From positions 124,001 through 188,000 of the forward strand of contig JAQQAL010000010.1 of NCBI GenBank assembly GCA_028532855.1: a stretch of DNA of 64,000 nt. The letters run 5' to 3'. The stretch's first letter is position 1. Every line of letters starts with the position of its first letter. The notes under the pieces were generated by a model that made no database searches, was not told the DNA's origin, and saw only the letters and a list, made by a program, of their open reading frames with translations. The position numbers and the translations under genes are program-made. The stretch comes from Candidatus Thalassospirochaeta sargassi (GTDB lineage: Bacteria; Spirochaetota; Spirochaetia; UBA9216). Of the stretch, positions 9,591-18,263 are shown in pieces.

Positions 9591-10525
9591 ATTTTTTCCT
9601 CGATTTCAGCAATATGCGGCATGGCCGGTGCTGTTCCAATTTTTGTTACTGAAAGTGCTGCCGTTGCTGTTGCAAAAACAGCGGCGTCAACAATTGATTT
9701 TCCAGAAGCCAGTGCAGCGGCAAGTCCGCCGTTGAATGCGTCTCCTGCGCCTGTCGTGTCTATCGCCTCCACATGAAATGCCGGTACCGTTTCGGTTATG
9801 CTGCTGTTTTTTATGAAGCAGCCCTGCTCTCCCATGGTGATGATTACTGTTTCGACTCCTGATTCTATAAAATAGTCAGCAGCTTTCTCTGCTGAGCTGA
9901 AGTCGGTAACCTCTATGCCTGAAAGAATGGACGCTTCGACCTCGTTTGGGGTTATTATGTCGAAGAGAGAAAGAATCTCCCTGCCTATTTTTCGCACAGG
10001 GGCCGGATTAAGAATAGCTGTTTTAAGATTGTTTTTCAATGAACTTGAAGTTTTGGAGCGAAAAGCCTTTACAGCAGGTTCAAGCACATCAATATTTGTT
10101 TCAAGCTGTGTGAGCAGTATCGAACTTGAGGATATAACCTCTTCAGCAGCAGACATATTTTCCGGACTAATATTTTCACACGCGCCGGGGTTTACCAGGA
10201 TACTGTTTTGCGATGTTTTTTCGTCTACAAGTATCAAAGCAGTACCGGTAGGTTCGTCGGCATCCTCAAACAGATAATCTGTATTCATCCCTTCTGAAGC
10301 ATAAAATTCGCGGGCAATGCTGCTGAATAAATCCCTTCCCAGTTTGGTTATGAATACGACATTTCCACCCGCCCTGTGAGCAGCTGCTGCCTGATTTGAG
10401 CCCTTGCCTCCGGGCCCCATTTTAAAGGAACTCCCCAAAACTGTTTCGCCGGGAAGGGGTAGATGATCCGCCCGGCCCATTAAATCTACTACAAAACTTC
10501 CGAGAACTGTAATTCTGTTATTCAT
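9569..10525 (-). CDS. PfkB/ribokinase-family sugar kinase
   Basis: About 318 residues from the ATG at 10525, where the ribokinase fold begins (MNNRITVLGSFVVDLMGR). An upstream in-frame start would add 27 residues inside the previous gene and is less likely. Substrate motif GPGGKGSNQAAAAHRAGG and the C-terminal anion-hole/catalytic motif DTTGAGDAFNGG are intact. It phosphorylates a sugar, ribose-like by resemblance. It overlaps the aldo/keto reductase stop by 8 bp. Confidence 0.85.
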   Translation of the reverse strand: MNNRITVLGSFVVDLMGRADHLPLPGETVLGSSFKMGPGGKGSNQAAAAHRAGGNVVFITKLGRDLFSSIAREFYASEGMNTDYLFEDADEPTGTALILVDEKTSQNSILVNPGACENISPENMSAAEEVISSSSILLTQLETNIDVLEPAVKAFRSKTSSSLKNNLKTAILNPAPVRKIGREILSLFDIITPNEVEASILSGIEVTDFSSAEKAADYFIESGVETVIITMGEQGCFIKNSSITETVPAFHVEAIDTTGAGDAFNGGLAAALASGKSIVDAAVFATATAALSVTKIGTAPAMPHIAEIEEKICSNQPG

Positions 10526-11519
10526 ATCGTGTATACCTGTTGATAAAACTGTAAGGATACGGGGTGCCCGTCGATGACACCTTATTAAGCACTGCTTCAT
10601 CCTCATCTGAAAGGGAAAGCTCTACTGCCTTAAGATTGTCTTTCAGCTGATCCATTTTGCGCGCTCCTATCAGAGGGAAGATGCAAGGCGTCTTTTTCAG
10701 AAGCCAGGCAAGACTAATCTGACTTGCCGGGCGATCATACTTTTCTGACAATTCAATCAGCCTGTCAATAATGCCGTAGGTAAACTCACCCCCGCGCTGT
10801 TCTTCGTTGTCGTCCCAGCGGTCGCCCACACCGGCCCTGCTGTCAGCCGGGATTGCCCTGTCACGGCGGTATTTACCGGAGAGCCAGCCGCCTGATAGCG
10901 GTGACCAGGCAAGAATGCCCAGGTTGTTTTCTTCACATACAGGCAGAAGCTCCCATTCCGGGCTTCGAACAAGCAGGCTGTATTCAAGCTGAACAGAAGA
11001 CGGTTTAATCCTGTTTTTCTGCTCAGCATCACAGATAGTTTTCGTTATTTGCGATGGGGTGTAATTAGACAGGCCGTAATTACGGATTTTACCGTCCCTT
11101 ACAAGGATGTCCATGCTGAGGCTTACCTCATCAAGCGGCGTCATTCTGTCAAAGCAGTGAATCTGCAGCAGATCTATGTAATCGGTATTAAGTCTTTTCA
11201 GACTTTTTTCCACCGACTGTAAAATATGTTTACGGCTGAGACCGCTGTCATTTACACCATCTCCGGTAGGGAAAAAGATCTTGGTGCCAAGAATAACATC
11301 GTCCCGCTTAGGGTTGTCTTTCAGCCAGATCCCGGCTATTTCTTCCGCCCGGCCTTCATTGTATGAATCGGCGAGATCAAGATAGTTACCGCCCTCTTCT
11401 GTGTAATAATCAAGAAGTTCGAACGCATCTTTTTCCGCTACGCTCCATCCCAGGGTCTGAAGACCGAATGCGATTCTGCTCATTTTAAGTCCGGTTGAAC
11501 CGAAATAATTGTATTCCAC
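10518..11519 (-). CDS. Aldo/keto reductase
   Basis: A 333-residue TIM-barrel NADPH reductase. The catalytic tetrad is visible: Asp and Tyr in YLDLADSYNEGRAEE, Lys in ILGTKIFF, His in LLQIHCFD. The C-terminal cofactor motif is FPLIGARK. The start is a GTG that shares one base with the stop of the preceding kinase (TAGTG), with GGAGG upstream, so translation is coupled. It probably interconverts carbonyl and alcohol forms of the imported sugar. Confidence 0.85.
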   Translation of the reverse strand: MEYNYFGSTGLKMSRIAFGLQTLGWSVAEKDAFELLDYYTEEGGNYLDLADSYNEGRAEEIAGIWLKDNPKRDDVILGTKIFFPTGDGVNDSGLSRKHILQSVEKSLKRLNTDYIDLLQIHCFDRMTPLDEVSLSMDILVRDGKIRNYGLSNYTPSQITKTICDAEQKNRIKPSSVQLEYSLLVRSPEWELLPVCEENNLGILAWSPLSGGWLSGKYRRDRAIPADSRAGVGDRWDDNEEQRGGEFTYGIIDRLIELSEKYDRPASQISLAWLLKKTPCIFPLIGARKMDQLKDNLKAVELSLSDEDEAVLNKVSSTGTPYPYSFINRYTRYE

Positions 11520-13051
11520 TATTTTCCTCCGTTCAGGCTGCTGATTTTCTTAAAGCTGGTTTTCAGGTTTTCATAACTGTCATGGAAAATGGGAACCATC
11601 TTCCTGTACAGCTCAACCTGATCTTTTTCGGGGGTTACGGGATTCTCCCGTGTAATAATTCTTCCAGTCTCGGATATACTTTTAAAAACACCTGTTCCAA
11701 TCCCGCCGATCAGTGCCGCACCAAATGATTTTGAATCACGGCTGTGATTATTGTTTACTATCCTTATATTCAGAACATTCGCCAGGATCTGCTTTTTTAC
11801 AAGGCTCCGGGTGAGTGCTCCGACAGCAATCAGTTCTTCCGCTGATATTTCGCTAACAAGAGAATCCATTATAAGCTTAAGATTCATCGCTATTCCCTCG
11901 AATGAGGCCCGGAAGAAGTCGCTGCGGCTGTGATCCATTTTCAGACCGAGCATTACCCCGGCTGCATCCGGATTCCAGTGAGGACTTCGTTCCCCGCTGA
12001 GATATGGCATGAACATCAAGCCTTTGGCTCCGGGAGGAGAATTAAGGATTGACTGATCAATAAGCTCGTTAACATGTAAATCCTGCTCACGTGCCTGAAT
12101 ATTCTCAACGCCGGCAATTTGAGAGTTTATCCAGTTAATGGTATTACCCGCTGCCTGCATTGTCCCGCAGGGCATTGTTTTACCTTTTTCAAGATGAGCC
12201 CAGTTGAAGGTTCTGAGCTTATCATCATAATGCGGCCTGTTTTTTGTCAGTCCTATCCAGGCGGATGTCCCGAGATACAGGAAAGCATCGTCCTGTGTAA
12301 TACAGCCTGCACCGATATTTGAACACAGCCCGTCGCCGGCGCCGGTCACAACGGGAGTGCCGGGAAGCAGCCCCATTTCGGCCGCGGCTTCAATACTGAT
12401 TGTTCCGGCAATATCGGTGGAAGCAAGGGGTTCGGGGAGTATATCCTTACTGATTCCTGAAATAGAGAGGATCGTATCAGACCATTCAAATGAATTGAGA
12501 TCAAACATATTTGTTCCGGATGCATCCGAGTAATCAGTGACGATATTACCTGTCATCTTGTAAATAATGAAATCCTTGGCCTGGATCACCTTTGCTGTTT
12601 TGCGGAATATTTCAGGATTATTGTTTTTTATCCAGAGAAGTTTTGAAAGCGTGTATGAAGGACTAATACGATGACCGGTAATCGAATAGAATTGTTTTTC
12701 ATCAATCGCAGCATGAATAGCTTCGGCCTCGTTTTCGGCACGCATATCCGCCCATATAATTGAGTTTGCAAGCGGAATGCCATCCTTGTCAATGCACAGG
12801 CATCCCATCATCTGACCGCTGAAAGAAACGGAATTGATTGATTTTTCATTTATGCCGTTCAGGACACCTCGTGTAGATTCACATACTGCTCTCCACCAGC
12901 TGTTTGCATCCTGCTCAACAATATTCCCGTGTCTGTATTCGGTTTTATAGCCTGAAAACCATGATTTTAAGATTTTTCCTTCGGTATCATAGACTACCGC
13001 AAGGTTTCCGGTCGTTCCCAGGTTGTGGGACAGTATCAGTTCCTGATCCAT
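11519..13051 (-). CDS. FGGY-family carbohydrate kinase (xylulokinase-like), copy 1
   Basis: 510 residues. The N-terminal ATPase-fold motif is SHNLGTTGNLAVVYD, the substrate-loop region VSFSGQMMGCLCID, and the hinge phosphate motif TPVVTGAGDGLCSNIGAG. FGGY kinases phosphorylate ketoses or polyols. It is closely similar along its length to the next FGGY kinase (same GQMM.CLC.D, NWxxS and PYLxGERSP blocks), pointing to a tandem duplication with diverged specificity. Confidence 0.85.
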   Translation of the reverse strand: MDQELILSHNLGTTGNLAVVYDTEGKILKSWFSGYKTEYRHGNIVEQDANSWWRAVCESTRGVLNGINEKSINSVSFSGQMMGCLCIDKDGIPLANSIIWADMRAENEAEAIHAAIDEKQFYSITGHRISPSYTLSKLLWIKNNNPEIFRKTAKVIQAKDFIIYKMTGNIVTDYSDASGTNMFDLNSFEWSDTILSISGISKDILPEPLASTDIAGTISIEAAAEMGLLPGTPVVTGAGDGLCSNIGAGCITQDDAFLYLGTSAWIGLTKNRPHYDDKLRTFNWAHLEKGKTMPCGTMQAAGNTINWINSQIAGVENIQAREQDLHVNELIDQSILNSPPGAKGLMFMPYLSGERSPHWNPDAAGVMLGLKMDHSRSDFFRASFEGIAMNLKLIMDSLVSEISAEELIAVGALTRSLVKKQILANVLNIRIVNNNHSRDSKSFGAALIGGIGTGVFKSISETGRIITRENPVTPEKDQVELYRKMVPIFHDSYENLKTSFKKISSLNGGK

Positions 13052-13053
13052 AA

Positions 13054-14550
13054 TTATGACCTTGATATTCTCCCGAATGATGATTTCAGATCATGGTAAA
13101 GCTCAACAAAAATATCAGAATGATCTTTATAAAAATCGCCAAGTTCAGGATCGGGCTGGATGCTTTCGATAACCGGGTTCATTTTTTCTACTATCTCAAA
13201 TCCCGGATATACGCCCGCGCCGACCCCTCCTATTACGGCAGCACCCATACTTGTCGCTTCGGACAGAAGTCGGGGTATTTCAATTGTAAGGCCGAATATA
13301 TCGGCAAAAATCTGCCGCAGTACCCTGCCGTTTGCTCCGCCGCCGATGAATTTAATCGATTTAAAGTTTGAACCGGCCTTCATGATCCGGAGTGATTCAT
13401 TCAGGTTCATAGCAATACCCTCAATAACGGCTCGAGTCATATCCTTTTTTTCACTGCTGAGATCAAGTCCTATGAAACAGCCCCTGGCATCGCTGTCCCA
13501 CCAGGGTGAGCGCTCGCCAAGAAGGTACGGCAGGAAAAAAAGTCCTCCGGCGCCGGGAATTGATGCGTCGGCAAGTTCATTCAACTCTTCGAGTGATTCG
13601 GCTTCGGTATTGCCCTGCATTAGTTTGCTGAACCAGTTTAAAGAGCTTCCGGCTGTCTGCATCGTGCCGCAGGGCTGGTAAAGGCCCTTGATTGGATGGG
13701 CCCAGGTAAAGGTTTTCATTTCGTCATCTGCCAGAACCCTGTCGCTGGTAATGGAAACCCACGACGATGAGCCCATATAGCAGTATGCCTGTCCTATATC
13801 ATAAGAACCGGCCCCCACTGTAGCGCAGCCCCCGTCGCCCGCCCCTGCTGCTACCGGGGTACCCTCGGGTATGCCGGTGGCGGCTGATGCTTCGGTGGTA
13901 ACGGTTCCGATTATCGAATCGGATGAAACTGTTTTCGGAAAAAGGGCCGGGTCAATTCCGGCGGATTCAATTATCCCTGTGGACCAGTCCAATTCTTTGA
14001 GATCAAAGGCGTTGGTTCCGGAAGCATCATTGTAATCTGTTACAAACTGACCTGTAAGCTTCAGGTTCATATAGTCCTTGGCCTGAAGCATCTTAAAAGT
14101 ATCTTTGAATACCTCCTGCGCGTTGTCGCGAATCCACATTAGCTTAGTTAAGCTGTATGAAGAACTAGGCCTGTGTCCGGTTATTCTGAAAATATTCTCA
14201 AATCCATTTTTCTCAATGAGTGTTGCAGCCTGGGCTTCGGAGCGCTGATCACTGTATATCAATGCGTTTTTCAATGCCCTGCCTTTTTTATCAACACAAA
14301 GGCAGGCCATCATCTGGCCGCTGAAGGAAACAACGGCCAGCTCGTCCGTGTTTATTCCTGACAGGACCTTTCTTGATGAAATACATACTGACTGCCACCA
14401 GTCTTCAGGGTTCTGTTCCGCCATCTTGCCGTCTGAATAGTAAGTGTCGTAGCCTTCGGTACAACTGCTAATCATTTTACCTGAGTCGTCGAAAAGCGTT
14501 GCCTTATTCCCGGATGTACCGAGATCATGCGCCAGTATGTATCTTTTCAT
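13054..14550 (-). CDS. FGGY-family carbohydrate kinase (xylulokinase-like), copy 2
   Basis: 498 residues with AHDLGTSGNKATLFD, VVSFSGQMMACLCVD, TPVAAGAGDGGCATVGAG and FLPYLLGERSPWWD, all expected of an active FGGY kinase. The ATG overlaps the permease stop by one base (TAATG) and the next kinase starts 2 bp after its stop. Substrate unknown; the paralogue next door may act on a second sugar or on the product of a dehydrogenase step. Confidence 0.85.
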   Translation of the reverse strand: MKRYILAHDLGTSGNKATLFDDSGKMISSCTEGYDTYYSDGKMAEQNPEDWWQSVCISSRKVLSGINTDELAVVSFSGQMMACLCVDKKGRALKNALIYSDQRSEAQAATLIEKNGFENIFRITGHRPSSSYSLTKLMWIRDNAQEVFKDTFKMLQAKDYMNLKLTGQFVTDYNDASGTNAFDLKELDWSTGIIESAGIDPALFPKTVSSDSIIGTVTTEASAATGIPEGTPVAAGAGDGGCATVGAGSYDIGQAYCYMGSSSWVSITSDRVLADDEMKTFTWAHPIKGLYQPCGTMQTAGSSLNWFSKLMQGNTEAESLEELNELADASIPGAGGLFFLPYLLGERSPWWDSDARGCFIGLDLSSEKKDMTRAVIEGIAMNLNESLRIMKAGSNFKSIKFIGGGANGRVLRQIFADIFGLTIEIPRLLSEATSMGAAVIGGVGAGVYPGFEIVEKMNPVIESIQPDPELGDFYKDHSDIFVELYHDLKSSFGRISRS

Positions 14551-15500
14551 TATACTGAAGCTTTACGTCTCTGGTCGATCATTACTGATACTACAATGAG
14601 TACACCAACAGAAATCTGAAGGATAAAGGGGTTGATTCCAAGCAGGTTTCCGCCGTTGCGGATAATAGCAATAAGCAATGCACCAAGAACTGTTCCGATG
14701 ATTGTGCCGGAACCGCCGCTGAGCGAGGCTCCCCCTACAACAGCCGCCGCTATCGCATCAAGTTCATATCCTGTCCCGGCTGTAGGAATGCCGTTTGAGA
14801 GTCGTGAGGTCATAAGGATTCCTGCAATGGCGCACATAAAACCTGATATCCCGTATATGAAGTATGTCAGTGTTCTGATATTTATTCCTGAAAGGCGGGC
14901 TGCTTCAGGGTTGCTGCCGAAGGCAAAAAGGTTACGCCCAATTACAGTTTGCGAAGTAACGATAAAGGTAGCAATAATCACAAGCAGCCAGACAAAAAAC
15001 AGCGACGGCATGCCGAGAATTGTAATCTGGGCAAAATTAGAAAATGTCCGGGGAAGACCCGCAATCATTCTCGCATTTGAAATCAGCATAACTATACCGC
15101 GGGCTGCAGTCATCATACCGAGTGTCGCAATAAAAGGCGGTACCTTTCCATCATAAACAATAATGCCGTTAATAACACCTAATAGGGTGCAGACGACCAT
15201 TGCAACAATTATGGCCAGAAAGATAGGCAGGCCGCTTACCATCAGCATAGAACTTATTATACTAGCAACACCGAGAATTGAACCGACAGAAAGGTCGATT
15301 CCGCCGGATATAATAACGAATGTCATGCCTATGGCAACAACACCGATAATAGATGTCTGTCTGACAAGGTTTTTGATATTGTTTGCGGTCAGGAATTTGG
15401 GTGAGAATATCGCCAGCAGTATTATTATGGCGATGAGAATCAGGATGAGGTTTCCCTCGGCAATTTTACCTTCTTTAAATTTATTTATCAGTTTCTTCAC
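14550..15500 (-). CDS. Sugar ABC transporter permease (RbsC family)
   Basis: 316 residues, about 8-10 hydrophobic helices, with the conserved RbsC-type stretches VIISGGIDLSVGSILGVAS near the N-terminus and YELDAIAAAVVGGASLSGGSGT near the C-terminus. It forms the membrane channel for the CUT2 transporter encoded with the ATPase and binding protein upstream. Confidence 0.9.
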   Translation of the reverse strand: MKKLINKFKEGKIAEGNLILILIAIIILLAIFSPKFLTANNIKNLVRQTSIIGVVAIGMTFVIISGGIDLSVGSILGVASIISSMLMVSGLPIFLAIIVAMVVCTLLGVINGIIVYDGKVPPFIATLGMMTAARGIVMLISNARMIAGLPRTFSNFAQITILGMPSLFFVWLLVIIATFIVTSQTVIGRNLFAFGSNPEAARLSGINIRTLTYFIYGISGFMCAIAGILMTSRLSNGIPTAGTGYELDAIAAAVVGGASLSGGSGTIIGTVLGALLIAIIRNGGNLLGINPFILQISVGVLIVVSVMIDQRRKASV

Positions 15501-15511
15501 TGTTTTCTCCT

Positions 15512-17005
15512 TTATTTAATGCCGGAAGCATGTTTGAGTATTCGTTCTTCAGAAAAATCCTTCCGGTCCAGTACTGCCGTCAGGTTTCCCTCGTAGATAA
15601 CAGCCATTCTGTCTGAAAGTCCCATAACCTCAGGCAGGTATGAAGAGATAAGGATGACAGCCTTTCCGGCTGCGGCAAGCTCTTCCATCAGCTTGTATAT
15701 TTCGCGCTTTGCCCCAACATCGATTCCGACTGTCGGTTCATCGAAAATAAATATATTGCTGTCGTTGCACAGCCATTTTCCAATAACTACCTTCTGCTGG
15801 TTTCCGCCGGAAAGGTTTCCGACAGTCTGCCGTCTTGAAGGAGTTTTTATACTCATTTTGTCGATATATTTGTCAGCACGGGAATTTTCTTGCTTTTTAT
15901 CTACAAAGCTGAATCTATTAATATCCTTGTAGGATGACAGATTGATATTGTGCTTAACTGAAAGAGCCAGAGCCAGGCCCTGTTCTTTACGATCTTCAGG
16001 CAGAAATCCTATTCCTTTCTTGATACCGTCTATCGGGCTCTTCGGTTTATAGGGTTTTCCGTTAAGCTCTATGCTTCCTGATGTCAGCTTGTCAGCACCG
16101 AATATGGCCCTCATAATCTCGGTCCGGCCTGAACCGACAAGACCGAAGAAGCCGAATATTTCTCCTGCTTTGACATCGAATGAAATGTTCTGAAAATTTC
16201 CTTCACGGGTGAGGTTTTTAACTCTGATGACATCGTCACCGGGTGACTGGTGACCGATGTTGTACATTTCAGTAATATTACGCCCTACCATCTTATTGAT
16301 GAGCTGATCTTCATCAATTTCTTCAACGTCGGTTGTATCAACCCACTCGCCGTCCTTAAATATTGTAACCCTGTCGCATATATCAAAGATCTCTTCAAGC
16401 CTATGTGAAATATATACGATTGCAACATTTCTTTTTTTCAAGGTTTTAATTATATCAAAAAGTATTTCAACTTCTTCGTTTGTAAGCAACGCCGTAGGTT
16501 CATCAAAAATGACAAGCTTCGAATTCAGGTGAACTGTTTTGGCAATCGCGACCATCTCCTGCATTGCCGGAGAAAGCTCGGAGATTTTTTTTCGTGGATC
16601 GATGACAATTTTTAAATCTTTGAGTGTTTTCTCAGTTTCTTCATAGACATACTTCCAATTTACTAGTCCGCTTTTCTTTTTTGGGAGATTACCTATAAAG
16701 AAATTTTCTCCAATACTCAAATCCATCGCCAGGTTGAGATCCTGATAAACGGCTGCAAGACCAAGTCTGCCTGCCTGTATTATGTTGTCGATAATGACTT
16801 CATCACCATTAATCTTAATTGAACCGCTGTTTTTCTGATGTACACCCATCATTATCTTGATAATGGTAGATTTACCAGCTCCGTTTTCGCCGATTAAACC
16901 ATGTACTTCCCCGGGATAAACAGAAAAGTCAACGCCCTTAAGAGCCTTGACTCCCGGAAAATCTTTTACTATCTGATTCAGCTCAATAAATGCTGTATCG
17001 CCCAA
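15512..17005 (-). CDS. Sugar ABC transporter ATPase, two domains (RbsA family)
   Basis: 497 residues with two nucleotide-binding domains. Domain 1 has Walker A GENGAGKST, signature LSPAMQEMVAIAK and Walker B VIFDEPTA. Domain 2 has GLVGSGRTE, LSGGNQQKV and IFDEPTVGID. This double-ATPase form is typical of CUT2 importers (ribose, xylose, AI-2 type). The ATG follows AGGAGG. Confidence 0.92.
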   Translation of the reverse strand: MGDTAFIELNQIVKDFPGVKALKGVDFSVYPGEVHGLIGENGAGKSTIIKIMMGVHQKNSGSIKINGDEVIIDNIIQAGRLGLAAVYQDLNLAMDLSIGENFFIGNLPKKKSGLVNWKYVYEETEKTLKDLKIVIDPRKKISELSPAMQEMVAIAKTVHLNSKLVIFDEPTALLTNEEVEILFDIIKTLKKRNVAIVYISHRLEEIFDICDRVTIFKDGEWVDTTDVEEIDEDQLINKMVGRNITEMYNIGHQSPGDDVIRVKNLTREGNFQNISFDVKAGEIFGFFGLVGSGRTEIMRAIFGADKLTSGSIELNGKPYKPKSPIDGIKKGIGFLPEDRKEQGLALALSVKHNINLSSYKDINRFSFVDKKQENSRADKYIDKMSIKTPSRRQTVGNLSGGNQQKVVIGKWLCNDSNIFIFDEPTVGIDVGAKREIYKLMEELAAAGKAVILISSYLPEVMGLSDRMAVIYEGNLTAVLDRKDFSEERILKHASGIK

Positions 17006-17022
17006 ACCAATCCTCCTGATTA

Positions 17023-17052
17023 CTAAAGTCCCGGGCAGGCCCGGGACTTTAG
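17023..17052 (-). promoter_or_regulatory. Strong intercistronic hairpin between binding-protein and ATPase genes
   Basis: CTAAAGTCCCGGG and its exact complement enclose a 4-base loop (13-bp perfect stem) 8 bp after the binding-protein stop. No U-run follows on the minus strand, so it is better read as an mRNA 3'-end stabiliser or processing site. That would keep binding-protein mRNA in excess over transporter mRNA. Confidence 0.6.
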
Positions 17053-17060
17053 TGGTACTC

Positions 17061-18077
17061 TTAGTATTTTTTCATTGAGTACGGGTCAAGTACTCCCTGA
17101 ACGTCTGAATCATTTACGTTTTCTTTTGTAACTGCAACAACGCCGGTGTTAACAAATTCGGGAAGTGAACCGCCTTCAATAACCTTAACTGCGGAATCAA
17201 CACCCTTGTATCCCATTCCGTAGGGATCCTGAACCATGATGGCTCTAAGAACGCCTGCTTTGATAGCTGCTACCTCTTCGGGGTCTGAATCATAGCCTGT
17301 AAGGATTATCTTGTTCTGTAGTTTCTGTTCGCCGATTGCCCTTGCTGCACCGTCTGCAGAGTGGTTGTTGTCAGCGAAGATACCGATAAGCTCATCACCA
17401 TAGGTAGTAATAAGGTCTTCAGTTGCGCTTAGAGCCTTAACTATATCGTTATCGATGTAGCGTGGTTCAAGAACCTCTACATCCGGAGCAAGTTCGTTCA
17501 GTCTTGCAGTGAAACCGCCGTCTCTATCGGTAAGTACCTGAATACCTGCCATTGCGCTTACGATACCTACTTTGCCCTTAAGAGCAATGCCCTCGGCTTT
17601 CATGTATTCAACCATCTTTTCGGCTGCCATTGCACCGCCTACAAGGTTGTCTGTTGCAAGAAAAGAATGAACCTTGTCTGTGTTTACCTTGTTGTCGACT
17701 GTAATAATGGCAATACCTTTATCGTAAGCCATTTCAAGAGCCGGTACAGTTGCATCTGAACTTGTTGAAGCAATCACGATACCGTCGGGGTTAGTTGAAA
17801 TTACATCCTCAAGGATTGTTACCTGCTGGGCAATATCTGCTTCTGAGGGCGGTCCGTAAGTGGTTACGTTAACCAGATCCGGATTTTCAACCTCGTAGTT
17901 TAATGCGCCTACCAGTAGATACTGCCAGAAGTCAGAGTCAGTTGCCTTTATAATAACTGCTATTTCATAGGGTTTTTCTCCTGCGGGGCCTGCAGCCTCC
18001 TGCTGTCCAGCGGCGAAAACCATAGCTGTCATACATATGAGTACTGCAACTAAACTGAGTTTTGCGAAAAATTTCAT
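17061..18077 (-). CDS. Periplasmic sugar-binding protein (RbsB family)
   Basis: 338 residues with an N-terminal signal sequence (FFAKLSLVAVLICMTAMVFA) ending in AAGQQEAAG without a lipobox cysteine, a pattern I associate with spirochaete binding proteins. It is a type I periplasmic fold with IAVIIKATDSDFWQ, VIASTSSDATVPA, and LTGYDSDPEEVAAIKAG at the ligand hinge. First gene of the operon, with AGGAGG before the ATG and a sigma-54 promoter upstream. Confidence 0.9.
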   Translation of the reverse strand: MKFFAKLSLVAVLICMTAMVFAAGQQEAAGPAGEKPYEIAVIIKATDSDFWQYLLVGALNYEVENPDLVNVTTYGPPSEADIAQQVTILEDVISTNPDGIVIASTSSDATVPALEMAYDKGIAIITVDNKVNTDKVHSFLATDNLVGGAMAAEKMVEYMKAEGIALKGKVGIVSAMAGIQVLTDRDGGFTARLNELAPDVEVLEPRYIDNDIVKALSATEDLITTYGDELIGIFADNNHSADGAARAIGEQKLQNKIILTGYDSDPEEVAAIKAGVLRAIMVQDPYGMGYKGVDSAVKVIEGGSLPEFVNTGVVAVTKENVNDSDVQGVLDPYSMKKY

Positions 18078-18124
18078 TTTTTTCCTCCTAATTATTTACT
18101 TCCCAGGGAAGCTGATAACACATA

Positions 18125-18141
18125 TGCAAATTGTATGCCAA
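18125..18141 (-). promoter_or_regulatory. Sigma-54 (-24/-12) promoter
   Basis: On the minus strand TTGGCATACAATTTGCA gives GG and GC separated by exactly 10 bases, as required for RpoN. It lies 48 bp upstream of the binding-protein ATG and drives the operon down to 8562. The neighbouring gene encodes the cognate type of activator. Confidence 0.85.
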
Positions 18142-18221
18142 TTATAAAAATGCATAAAATTCAACAAAAAAGATGAAATCAGCCTGATTTCCGAAAAAAT
18201 TTAATATATTGTGAGAAGGAT

Positions 18222-18252
18222 ATGTCTCAAATTACTACATGTAGTAAGACAT
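18222..18252. promoter_or_regulatory. Upstream activator site for the sigma-54 regulator
   Basis: A perfect 16-bp palindrome TTACTACATGTAGTAA (18232-18247) is nested in a wider inverted repeat ATGTCT...AGACAT. It sits about 90 bp upstream of the -24/-12 promoter, the usual distance for enhancer binding. The half-site ATGTC(T/C)-N6-ACTACAT recurs at 20252-20270 in front of the regulator gene. Confidence 0.6.
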
Positions 18253-18263
18253 GTAGCGCACAA

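Noticed and set aside
17023-17052. Rho-independent terminator
   Set aside because: Strong stem but no U-run on the transcribed strand, and transporter genes continue downstream.
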